Shown: positions 1 to 8,034 of the stretch, one piece after another | How the letters are laid out: every line of letters starts with the position of its first letter | How positions within the stretch are numbered: the first letter of the stretch is position 1 | Assembly: GCA_045588345.1 (NCBI GenBank) | Contig: JAZNDZ010000109.1 | Coordinates: 124,001-188,000 of the forward strand | Direction of reading: 5' to 3' | From: HGM04593 sp045588345 | GTDB lineage: Bacteria; Bacteroidota; Bacteroidia; Bacteroidales; Bacteroidaceae | Length of the DNA: 64,000 nucleotides | Notes under the pieces: generated by a model | Told to the model about the DNA's origin: nothing | Databases searched by the model: none | What the model saw: only the letters and a program-made list of their open reading frames with translations | Made by a program: the position numbers and the translations under genes

Positions 1-1188
1 GCCCATTCCCTTAACAAGCGGAGTGAGCGCATCGGCCTTCTTTGAGAAGATTTTCGATTCGGCGCGCTCGTCGGGCGTAAGGGTTCTCTCGCGGGCAAGG
101 TCGGCGAACTGATAGTTCATATCCACATTGCGTGCCGTCTCATAGAGCAGACTGCGCGCAGCATCAAGGCGCGCCTTCATTGTACCAACCATTTCGTACA
201 CCGGAGGCATATTGATTATCTCCTTGCCGAACTGTTTGCGTGTGTTGGCATAGGAGAGAGCCTCGCTGTAGGAAGCCTGGGCCAAAGCCACGCTCTGCGT
301 AGCGATGCCAAGACGTGCGCCGTTCATCAGCGACATCACGTACTTGATAAGTCCCATACGGCGGTTGCCGCACAATTCGGCCGGGGCATGCTCAAAGACA
401 ATCTCGCATGTAGGCGAACCATGAATACCCATTTTATCTTCAATGCGACGCGTCTTCACTTTGCCGCAGCTTTTCTCACATATAAACAGCGAAAGGCCGC
501 GACCGTCGACACTCCCCTCTTCGCTGCGCGCAAGCACCAGATGGATATCGCTATCACCGTTGGTGATAAAACGTTTTACACCGTCAAGATACCAGCACCC
601 GTCTTCCTCGCTGTACGTTGCCCGCAGGCGCGCACTCTGAAGGTCGCTGCCGGCATCGGGCTCGGTGAGGTCCATAGACATTGTCGCACCGGCACATACC
701 TGAGGCAGATAGCGGTTGCGCTGTCTGTCATCGCCAAAATTATCTATAGTAGCGGCACAATCCTGCAAGCCCCAAAGATTACCGAAGCCGGCATCGGCGC
801 GACACACAAGTTCCTGTATCATAGTGAACACGGCTACCGGGAAGTTAAGCCCGCCATATTCACGTCCTATGGATACACCCATAAGTCCGGCCTTGCGGAA
901 GATGTCCAGGTTTTCTTCAGTAGCTGGAGCATATATAACCCTGCCGTTGTCCAGAAGCGGCCCTTCCTGCTCTATTCTGACAGCATTCGGGGCAATAACC
1001 TCGGCACATAATTCGCCAACAAGATACAAAGCCTGCCCATAACCCTCAATAGCCTCGGAAAAGTCAATAGGAGCATAATTGTATGTTGCGGCCTGTGAAT
1101 AACCCCGCTCCTTCATCTCGACAATACGTTTGAGAAGAGGGTGTTTCAGATAGTGCTGCAGTTCTTTGTTCTCGCTATAATAGTTCAT
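1..1188 (-). CDS. Acyl-CoA dehydrogenase (3' part cut off by window edge)
   Basis: Flavin-dependent acyl-CoA dehydrogenase that oxidises an acyl-CoA and passes electrons to the electron transfer flavoprotein encoded just upstream. Translated from the minus strand it begins MNYYSENKEL and carries family motifs: MDLTEPDAGSDL, then GVKRFITNGD, then MGIHGSPT, and the C-terminal-domain helix around ALSYANTRKQFGK. About 396 codons are inside the window and the end is missing; relatives with a C-terminal extension are longer than the usual 380 residues, which fits the reading frame still being open at base 1. The start ATG overlaps the etfA stop as ATGA (1185-1188), so translation is probably coupled. 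Substrate chain length cannot be read from sequence. Confidence 0.9.
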   Translation of the reverse strand, partial: MNYYSENKELQHYLKHPLLKRIVEMKERGYSQAATYNYAPIDFSEAIEGYGQALYLVGELCAEVIAPNAVRIEQEGPLLDNGRVIYAPATEENLDIFRKAGLMGVSIGREYGGLNFPVAVFTMIQELVCRADAGFGNLWGLQDCAATIDNFGDDRQRNRYLPQVCAGATMSMDLTEPDAGSDLQSARLRATYSEEDGCWYLDGVKRFITNGDSDIHLVLARSEEGSVDGRGLSLFICEKSCGKVKTRRIEDKMGIHGSPTCEIVFEHAPAELCGNRRMGLIKYVMSLMNGARLGIATQSVALAQASYSEALSYANTRKQFGKEIINMPPVYEMVGTMKARLDAARSLLYETARNVDMNYQFADLARERTLTPDERAESKIFSKKADALTPLVKGMG

Positions 1189-2204
1189 TGTTTCTGCTGA
1201 TAAAAGGTTATAAACTTGGGGAGCACATCCTCGACTCTGCCGGTGATTACATAATCGGCTATGGCGTTTATCGGGGCATCCGGGTCACTGTTCACGGATA
1301 TTACGATTCCGCTGTCGAGCATACCCGAGACATGCTGTATCTGCCCCGATATTCCGAATGCAAAATAGACCTTAGGGCGTACCGTTAGACCGGTACTGCC
1401 AATCTGACGGTCATGCGTGGTATAACCGGCATCTATGGCAGCGCGGGTAGCACCGACTTCACCATGCAAAAGATGCGCAAATTCAAATAGCCTGTCAAAA
1501 TTCTCCTTGCTGCCAACTCCATAGCCGCCTGCAATCACTATAGAAGCATTCTTGAGATTATTGCCGGCAGGTTTGACCTCACGTTCTATGATTTCAATTA
1601 CAAAATCTGCATCGCTCACATAATCGCCGACATTGTGGTTCACGACCTCGCCGGCATAATCTGCCGGGCGCGTGACCGCAAGCGACATGACACCCTCACG
1701 GACCGTCGCCATCTGCGGACGGTTATAAGGATTGACAATGGTTGCCACTATGTTTCCACCGAATGCCGGACGCATCTGATAAAGCAGATTCTCTTTCGTA
1801 ACACCGCTCTTCTTGTCCTCATAGGGCCCAATCTCCAACGATGTGCAGTCGGCAGTGAGACCGCAGTGCAGTTCAGCAGTGAGACGCGGTGCAAGGTCGC
1901 GGCCTATGACAGTTGCTCCAATAAGGAATATCTGATAACCGTTCTCTTTCACCAATTTGCCAAGGGCGGAAGCCTGCGGCAATGTAGTGTAGAGTTCAAG
2001 GCGTTTGTCGTCAAAGAGATGAAGTGTGTCTACACCATATTTGAACACTTGTTGCGGCACCGAAGAGAGATTATACCCCACAGCAACAGCCTCGAGCGAC
2101 ACTCCAAGCCTGTCGGCCAGGCGGCGGCCCTCGCTGAGCAGTTCAAGGCTCACACCGGCAACCTTTGTACCATCAAGTTCGCAATATACCAGAATGTTGT
2201 CCAT
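1185..2204 (-). CDS. etfA: Electron transfer flavoprotein alpha subunit
   Basis: Alpha subunit of the ETF heterodimer (339 residues), which binds FAD and carries electrons from acyl-CoA dehydrogenase. The N-terminal half is the variable ETF domain (starts MDNILVYCELDG). The C-terminal half is the conserved FAD domain: GGYGVGSKENF, GEVGATRAAIDAG, STGLTVRPKVYFAFGISG and the ending region SVNSDPDAPI, which is the diagnostic part of the family. It starts 4 bases after etfB ends and overlaps the downstream dehydrogenase by 4 bases, so etfB-etfA-dehydrogenase is one operon. Whether this ETF is of the electron-bifurcating type cannot be settled by eye. Confidence 0.95.
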   Translation of the reverse strand: MDNILVYCELDGTKVAGVSLELLSEGRRLADRLGVSLEAVAVGYNLSSVPQQVFKYGVDTLHLFDDKRLELYTTLPQASALGKLVKENGYQIFLIGATVIGRDLAPRLTAELHCGLTADCTSLEIGPYEDKKSGVTKENLLYQMRPAFGGNIVATIVNPYNRPQMATVREGVMSLAVTRPADYAGEVVNHNVGDYVSDADFVIEIIEREVKPAGNNLKNASIVIAGGYGVGSKENFDRLFEFAHLLHGEVGATRAAIDAGYTTHDRQIGSTGLTVRPKVYFAFGISGQIQHVSGMLDSGIVISVNSDPDAPINAIADYVITGRVEDVLPKFITFYQQKQ

Positions 2205-2208
2205 AAGA

Positions 2209-3081
2209 TTATCCTATTGTATGATTTTCAAGCAGTTCAGCGACAAGTGACTTTATATCATCATCTGAAGCCGTATACCTTTTACTCTCTTTTGCCTTAA
2301 AGACAATGTTGTCGACTTTCTTAACCTTAGTAGGAGAGCCGGCAAGGCCGCACAGCGATGCATCACCGCCGACATATTCAAGATTCCACTCCTTTATACG
2401 CAGAGCCTCATCGGCTTCAAGCTGCATTGCGTATCTGAAACCATCGGCCGAAGCCTCTTGCGGCGTAGCCGCCCGATGAAAGCGAAGCATGCGGTATATG
2501 TTACGCGGACGGCATGGTGCTGCCGAACCGTCAACCGTAACAAGCAAGGGCAATGGAGCCTTTACCTTTTCGGTACCGTTCTCTATTGAACGCTCAATAA
2601 TCACACCGCCATTATCGGCAGCCACAATTCTACGGGCATAAGTCACTTGAGGCAGGCCGAGCATGTGTGCAACCTGGGGACCGACCTGAGCCGTATCGCC
2701 GTCAATTGCCTGACGGCCGCAAAGGATTATATCGTACCTTCCAATCTTGCGCACAGCCATTGAAAGGGCATACGAAGTAGCCAAGGTATCTGCACCGGCA
2801 AATGCGCGGTCCGAGAGAAGCACTCCTTCATCGGCACCGCGGTAAAGAGCCTCACGCAATATCTCTGCCGCACGTGCCGGTCCCATTGTCAACACTGTTA
2901 TCTTGCTCCCTGGATTGTTCTCTTTGAGGGAGAGAGCCTGTTCAAGCGCATTCAGGTCCTCAGGGTTGAAGATTGCAGGGAGCACGGAACGGTTTATTGT
3001 TCCGTCGGCATTCATTGCCTGACTGCCCGCATTGCGCGTATCAGGCACCTGTTTGGCCAGCACTATTATATTCAATTCCAT
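2209..3081 (-). CDS. etfB: Electron transfer flavoprotein beta subunit
   Basis: Beta subunit of ETF (290 residues), partner of EtfA, binding AMP or a second FAD. It begins MELNIIVLAKQVPDTR, the usual EtfB opening, followed by LPAIFNPEDLNALEQAL and VLTMGPARAAEILREAL, then the nucleotide-binding loop CGRQAIDGDTAQVGPQ. The frame is open for 31 more codons upstream, but that stretch does not resemble the family and runs past a likely -7 promoter box (3137-3144), so the ATG at 3081, preceded by GAAAG, is chosen. It is the first gene of the etfBA operon and is divergent from the mannosidase operon. Confidence 0.94.
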   Translation of the reverse strand: MELNIIVLAKQVPDTRNAGSQAMNADGTINRSVLPAIFNPEDLNALEQALSLKENNPGSKITVLTMGPARAAEILREALYRGADEGVLLSDRAFAGADTLATSYALSMAVRKIGRYDIILCGRQAIDGDTAQVGPQVAHMLGLPQVTYARRIVAADNGGVIIERSIENGTEKVKAPLPLLVTVDGSAAPCRPRNIYRMLRFHRAATPQEASADGFRYAMQLEADEALRIKEWNLEYVGGDASLCGLAGSPTKVKKVDNIVFKAKESKRYTASDDDIKSLVAELLENHTIG

Positions 3082-3136
3082 TTTTCTTTCATCTATGGAC
3101 AGCAACCCGTGAGACTGCCGCCCGCTGTTCTGTTTG

Positions 3137-3144
3137 CAAAGATA
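3137..3144 (-). promoter_or_regulatory. Promoter -7 box for etfB operon
   Basis: On the minus strand this reads TATCTTTG, an exact match to the Bacteroidota -7 consensus TAnnTTTG, about 55 bases before the etfB start. No clear TTTG lies 19-21 bases further upstream. A loose inverted repeat, GTGAAA and TTTCAC ten bases apart, lies at 3176-3197 between this promoter and the divergent one. Confidence 0.55.
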
Positions 3145-3245
3145 TAAATTGTTGCCAAAAAACATTACCGGCAAGGTGAAAAAATAAAAGGTTTCACATT
3201 ATAGATAGATATTTTTAACTGAGAACGGAAAAAAATATATAAAAG

Positions 3246-3276
3246 TTCGTTTCTTTCCCACAAATTGCTAACTTCG
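3246..3276 (+). promoter_or_regulatory. Promoter for GH5-ROK-GH92 operon
   Basis: TTCG at 3246-3249, a 19-base spacer and TAACTTCG at 3269-3276 fit the Bacteroidota promoter pattern TTTG-N19-TAnnTTTG with small deviations. It lies about 25 bases before the GH5 start codon. Confidence 0.5.
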
Positions 3277-3301
3277 CGGAATCAACATCTAACACAAAGA
3301 A

Positions 3302-4663
3302 ATGAGAGCACTCGGATTACTCATACCAGCAATTGCAATCATGTTGTTTGCATCATGCAACAGCAACAACGCCGGTAGAAAACACACTGCAGAGGAAACA
3401 GACAACAAAAACTGTTTTATAACCGCTGACGGAACCCGTTTCATCAACAAAGGCCAACCATACCGCTACATCGGAACAAACATGTGGTATGCCAGCATTC
3501 TCGCTTCTGTTGGAGAGGGAGGCGACAGGGAACGTTTCTGCAAGGAACTTGACAATCTCAAGGAAATCGGTGTCACCAACTTGAGAATTCTCACTGGCCC
3601 CGACGCAGGCAGCGACCTTGCCAACCCGGCAAAGCCCTATCTGCAGAGCGCACCGGGCATACTCAACGACACAATTCTCCAAGGACTTGACTTTGCCATT
3701 GCCGAACTTGAAAAGCGCGGCATGCACGCAGTAATTTATCTCAACAATGCATGGGATTGGAGCGGCGGCTTCGGGTTTTACCTGAAGGAGTGTGGATATG
3801 GTGACTCGCCCAACACCAACGAAGATGGCGGCTACAACCGCTACGTTGATTATTGCGCAGACTTCGCACGCGAGCCAAAAGCCCTTGCGATGTATTACAA
3901 CTACATAAAAAGCATTGTTACGCGCACAAACAGCATTACAGGACGAGCCTACAAGGACGAACCTGCAATTATGTCATGGCAACTATGCAATGAACCCCGT
4001 CCATTCTCAAAAGAGAACAAAGAGAGTTTTGCAAAATGGATAGCCGACGCTGCTGCTTTAATAAAAAGTATTGACAGCAACCACCTTGTATCAACCGGTA
4101 GCGAGGGAAAATTCGGTTGCGAATGGGATATTGAACTTTACGAAAAGATACACGCAGACAAGAACATTGATTACCTGACAATACACATTTGGCCTGTAAA
4201 CTGGGGCTGGGCAAAGCGCACCGACCCCGACAGTGACATAGAATATGCCTGCGAAGAGAGCGGGGCATATATCCAAGAGCATCAGGCAATTGCGAAAAAG
4301 ATAAACAAACCGTTAGTTATTGAGGAATTCGGATTCTCACGTAAAGGCAATGTATCGGGTACAGACATACCGACTGACAGCCGTGACAAATTCTACTCAT
4401 TCATATTTTCAAACGTTGAAAAAAACAGACATCTCGTAAAGGATAGCAAAACCGGGGAAACACACACCGAGGAAGGCGCACTTGCCGGATGCAACTTCTG
4501 GGGGTGGGCAGGCAGCGGAAGACCGCGCGGTCTTGTATGGCAAGCCGGCGATGATTACCTGTGCGACCCGCCTCATGAACCGCAGGGCTGGTACTCGGTG
4601 TTCGATTGTGACACAACCACTATTGACATCATAAAGAAGTATGCAAAAGAGATAAACAGATAA
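3302..4663 (+). CDS. GH5 family lipoprotein (beta-mannanase/mannosidase-like)
   Basis: Secreted glycoside hydrolase of family 5, 453 residues. A lipoprotein signal ends at Cys19 (MLFASC). The opening after it (FINKGQPYRYIGTNMWY) and GVTNLRILTGPDAG resemble the beta-mannanase branch of GH5. Acid/base is the Glu of WQLCNEPRP (about residue 231) and the nucleophile the second Glu of VIEEFG (about residue 342). It heads a plus-strand operon with a ROK protein and two GH92 alpha-mannosidases. Given those partners it may cut the beta-mannosyl link at the core of N-glycans rather than plant mannan, but that is inference; the subfamily cannot be assigned by eye. Confidence 0.85.
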   Translation: MRALGLLIPAIAIMLFASCNSNNAGRKHTAEETDNKNCFITADGTRFINKGQPYRYIGTNMWYASILASVGEGGDRERFCKELDNLKEIGVTNLRILTGPDAGSDLANPAKPYLQSAPGILNDTILQGLDFAIAELEKRGMHAVIYLNNAWDWSGGFGFYLKECGYGDSPNTNEDGGYNRYVDYCADFAREPKALAMYYNYIKSIVTRTNSITGRAYKDEPAIMSWQLCNEPRPFSKENKESFAKWIADAAALIKSIDSNHLVSTGSEGKFGCEWDIELYEKIHADKNIDYLTIHIWPVNWGWAKRTDPDSDIEYACEESGAYIQEHQAIAKKINKPLVIEEFGFSRKGNVSGTDIPTDSRDKFYSFIFSNVEKNRHLVKDSKTGETHTEEGALAGCNFWGWAGSGRPRGLVWQAGDDYLCDPPHEPQGWYSVFDCDTTTIDIIKKYAKEINR

Positions 4664-4680
4664 AAAAACTTATAACATTT

Positions 4681-5781
4681 ATGTACAAGAAAGATAACCG
4701 CATTGTTGCCACACTCGATGCAGGTGGCACAAACTTTGTTTTCGGCGCGATGAAAGCCGGAGAGTTCATAATTGACCCGGTTTCTGTTCCGGCACAGTCA
4801 CATGACCTTGACCTTTGCCTTCAGAACATGGTCAACGGATTCCGCCAGGTATTTGACCAACTTGAAGAAAAGCCTGTGGCAATCAGTTTCGCTTTCCCCG
4901 GCCCGGCCGACTACCCTAACGGCATTATCGGCGGTTACCTACCCAACTTCCCCTCTTTCCGCGAAGGCGTGGCACTGGGAGCATTCCTTGAGAAACAGTT
5001 CGGTGTTCCGGTATTCATTAATAACGACGGTGACCTATTCGCATACGGCGAGGCGTTGTGCGGTGCACTTCCCGAGATAAACAACCGCCTGAAGGAACTT
5101 GGTTCAACAAAACAGTACAAGAACCTTATAGGCTACACCCTTGGAACCGGATTCGGCATTGGAGTAGTCATTGACAACCGCTTGAACCGCGGCGACAACT
5201 CATGCGTGGAGACATTCTGCCTGCGCCACAAGGAGATGCCCGAAATAATTGTTGAAGACGGTGTTGCAATACGTGCTGTCAAAAGAGTCTATGGCGAGAA
5301 GAGCGGCAACCCCAACCACGGACTCACGCCAAAGGACATCTGCGAGATTGCTGACGGAACACGCGAGGGCGACAGCGAAGCAGCAAAGGAGGCTTTTGCC
5401 TCATTGGGCAGAATTGCCGGAGCAGCAATTTCAACAGCAGTGACAATCATTGACGGCCTTGTCGTGATTGGCGGCGGCGTATCGGCTGCAAGCCACTGGA
5501 TTATGCCTGCGCTGCTCGAAGAAATGCGCTCCAAACTGCACACATTGGGTGGTGACGAGGTAAACCTTGTACAGATGAAAGTATATGACCTTGAGAACCC
5601 AGAAGAGTTCAAGCAGTTTGCAAAGGGCGAGGTAAAGAAAGTCAAAGTCTATGGTGAAGATAGGTATGTTGACTATGACAGCCAGAAACGCATAGGCATT
5701 GCAATATCAAAACTTGGAGCAAGCAAAGCCGTTTCGGTCGGCGCATACGCATTCGCTTTGAGCGAACTTGACAAAAGGTAA
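4681..5781 (+). CDS. ROK-family sugar kinase-like protein
   Basis: ROK-family protein of 366 residues, probably a cytoplasmic hexose kinase acting on mannose or another product of the neighbouring hydrolases. The N-terminal phosphate-binding motif is LDAGGTNFVFG; the sugar-binding region includes FAFPGPADYPNG and FINNDGDLFAYGE with the expected catalytic Asp; the second ATP motif region is LGTGFGIGVV. The usual ROK zinc motif (CxCGxxGCxE) is not present; in its place are SCVETFCLRHK and a longer insertion, so activity is less sure. No DNA-binding domain precedes the kinase fold, so it is not a NagC-type repressor. It lies 17 bases after GH5 and 6 bases before GH92. Confidence 0.85.
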   Translation: MYKKDNRIVATLDAGGTNFVFGAMKAGEFIIDPVSVPAQSHDLDLCLQNMVNGFRQVFDQLEEKPVAISFAFPGPADYPNGIIGGYLPNFPSFREGVALGAFLEKQFGVPVFINNDGDLFAYGEALCGALPEINNRLKELGSTKQYKNLIGYTLGTGFGIGVVIDNRLNRGDNSCVETFCLRHKEMPEIIVEDGVAIRAVKRVYGEKSGNPNHGLTPKDICEIADGTREGDSEAAKEAFASLGRIAGAAISTAVTIIDGLVVIGGGVSAASHWIMPALLEEMRSKLHTLGGDEVNLVQMKVYDLENPEEFKQFAKGEVKKVKVYGEDRYVDYDSQKRIGIAISKLGASKAVSVGAYAFALSELDKR

Positions 5782-5787
5782 ACCGCC

Positions 5788-8034
5788 ATGAAGAAGATGA
5801 CATTTCTACTGGCACTGCTGCTCACAGCAGCAGTTGCAAGCGCACAGCAGCCGGCCGAACTTGTAAACCCGTTTATCGGCACAACAAATTTCGGCACGAC
5901 CAACCCCGGCGCGGTAACTCCCAACGGAATGATGTCTGTAGTTCCGTTCAATGTAATGGGCTCCGACCTTAATGTCTTTGACAAGGACAGCCGTTGGTGG
6001 TCGGCACCATACGAATACAACAACAAATTCTTCACCGGCTATGCACATGTGGCGCTGAGCGGTGTCGGATGCCCCGAGGCTTCATCGTTGCTGGTAATGC
6101 CCACTGCGGGCGAACTTGATGTAGACTATTTTGCATACGGCACAGAGTACACCGATGAGATTGCATCACCGGGATACTACAGTAACAGGCTTTCAAAATA
6201 CGGCATAAAGACCGAGGTTACAGCAACCACACGCAGTGCATGCGAACGCTACACCTTCCCCGGCGGCAAAGGCAACATCATACTGAACCTGGGACAGGGA
6301 CTCACCAATGAATGCGGTGCAATGGTACGCCGCGTGAGCAGCACCGAAATAGAGGGTTTCAAGGTATTGGGCACATTCTGCTATACTACACAGGCCGTGT
6401 TCCCAATCTACTTTGCCATGCGTGTTTCCAAGGCCCCAACGTGCGAAGGTCCCTGGAAATTCCAGCCAGCACTGAGCGGTGTCGAGGCCGAATGGACCCC
6501 TGATGACGGAACATACAAACTCTACGAGAACTACTATAAGGAGATTGCCGGCGACAACATAGGTTACCGGTTCTGTTACGATGACCTTGCCGAAGGCGAG
6601 CAGATAACCGTACAGATTGGCGTGTCGTTCGTTTCGGTAGAGAATGCATGGGAGAACCTCAAAGCAGAACAGGAAGGAAAGGATTTTGACCAGATTCATG
6701 CTCAGGCTGTCGAGCGTTGGAACAGCGACCTTAGCCGCATTCGGGTAGAAGGCGGCACAAAGGACCAGCAGACAATATTCTACACAGCGCTCTACCACGC
6801 GCTCATTCACCCAAGTACCCTAAGCGACGTAAACGGCGAATACCCCAAAATGGAGAGCGCCGGTGTGGGCAAGAGCGACTATACGCGCTACACGGTATTC
6901 TCACTTTGGGACACATACCGCAACCTGCATCAGTTGCTGACACTTGTTTACCCCGAGCGTCAGACCGACATGCTGCGCACAATGGTGGGCATGTACGAAG
7001 ATTGGGGCTGGTTGCCGCGTTGGGAACTTTTCGGACGCGAGACATACACCATGGAGGGTGACCCTGCCGCAATTGTAATTGCCGACAGTTGGATTAAAGG
7101 ACTGCGCGATTTTGATATCGGCAAAGCATACGAGGGTATGCTCAAGTCGGCCACCACTGAGGGTGCAAAGAACCCCATACGCCGCGATATTGACCCATAC
7201 ATCAAGGACGGATTCATTCCATTGTGGTTCTTCTCGAGCGACCTTTCGGGCGACAATTCCGTATCACATGCCCTTGAGTACTGTTCGGCCGACTATGCCA
7301 TTGCGCAACTTGCCGACTCGCTTGGCGACAAGAAGCGTGTCAAGGAGTTCCTGAAACGCTCACAAAGTTACCGCCGTTATTTCTGCAAGGAGCATGGCAC
7401 GCTGCGCCCGCTTACAAAAGAGGGTGAGTTCCTTGGCGATTTTGACCCCTCTACAGGAAAGAACTTCGAGAATGTGCCAGGTTTCCACGAAGCATCGGCA
7501 TGGTGTTACACCTTTGCTGTTCCGCATGATATTAAGGGACTCACAAAGCTCATGGGCGGCAAACGAGGATTCATAAACAGTTTGCAGGGCGTGTTCGACA
7601 ATGACCTTTACGACCCGGCGAATGAACCCGACATTGTATATGCATACCTTTTCAGCCGTTTCAAAGGCGAAGAGTGGCGCACCCAAAAAGAGGTAAACAA
7701 AATCCTTGACAGCCATTACAAGAACGCACCTGACGGTATTCCCGGCAACGACGATACAGGAACGATGTCGGCCTGGGCTGTATTCTCAATGATGGGGTTC
7801 TACCCCGACTGCCCCGGTGAGCCATACTACACACTCACAACCCCGGTATTCGACAGGATAAGCATCACTACCCCGCGGGGCGATATTACAATCAGTTGCG
7901 ACCGCCCTGCAGATGACTGCAGATACATAGAGAGCATAAGCCTCAACGGCAAGAAGAGCGGCTACCGCCTTACACACAAGCAGTTGCTTGACAACGCAAA
8001 CATAAAACTCAAACTAAAGAAAAACCCAAAATGA
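5788..8034 (+). CDS. GH92 alpha-mannosidase (first copy)
   Basis: Calcium-dependent exo-alpha-mannosidase of family GH92, 748 residues, with an ordinary signal peptide ending near ASAQQ and no lipobox, so probably periplasmic. GH92 signatures in order: LVNPFIGT, FSLWDTYRNLHQL, DPAAIVIADSWIKG, NEPDIVYAYLF, and the catalytic-base region GNDDTGTMSAWAVFSMMGFYP. It lacks the NEPSHH sequence seen in the next gene, a position linked in this family to alpha-1,2 preference, so the two enzymes may cut different linkages (inference). The last codons overlap the next start as ATGA. Confidence 0.93.
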   Translation: MKKMTFLLALLLTAAVASAQQPAELVNPFIGTTNFGTTNPGAVTPNGMMSVVPFNVMGSDLNVFDKDSRWWSAPYEYNNKFFTGYAHVALSGVGCPEASSLLVMPTAGELDVDYFAYGTEYTDEIASPGYYSNRLSKYGIKTEVTATTRSACERYTFPGGKGNIILNLGQGLTNECGAMVRRVSSTEIEGFKVLGTFCYTTQAVFPIYFAMRVSKAPTCEGPWKFQPALSGVEAEWTPDDGTYKLYENYYKEIAGDNIGYRFCYDDLAEGEQITVQIGVSFVSVENAWENLKAEQEGKDFDQIHAQAVERWNSDLSRIRVEGGTKDQQTIFYTALYHALIHPSTLSDVNGEYPKMESAGVGKSDYTRYTVFSLWDTYRNLHQLLTLVYPERQTDMLRTMVGMYEDWGWLPRWELFGRETYTMEGDPAAIVIADSWIKGLRDFDIGKAYEGMLKSATTEGAKNPIRRDIDPYIKDGFIPLWFFSSDLSGDNSVSHALEYCSADYAIAQLADSLGDKKRVKEFLKRSQSYRRYFCKEHGTLRPLTKEGEFLGDFDPSTGKNFENVPGFHEASAWCYTFAVPHDIKGLTKLMGGKRGFINSLQGVFDNDLYDPANEPDIVYAYLFSRFKGEEWRTQKEVNKILDSHYKNAPDGIPGNDDTGTMSAWAVFSMMGFYPDCPGEPYYTLTTPVFDRISITTPRGDITISCDRPADDCRYIESISLNGKKSGYRLTHKQLLDNANIKLKLKKNPK

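Noticed and set aside
388..1011. Long open frame on the plus strand opposite the acyl-CoA dehydrogenase
   Set aside because: The minus strand encodes a clear acyl-CoA dehydrogenase with all family motifs; the plus-strand frame has no recognisable features.
1635..2300. 221-residue open frame opposite etfA
   Set aside because: Antisense shadow of a well-supported gene; no signal, domain or promoter.
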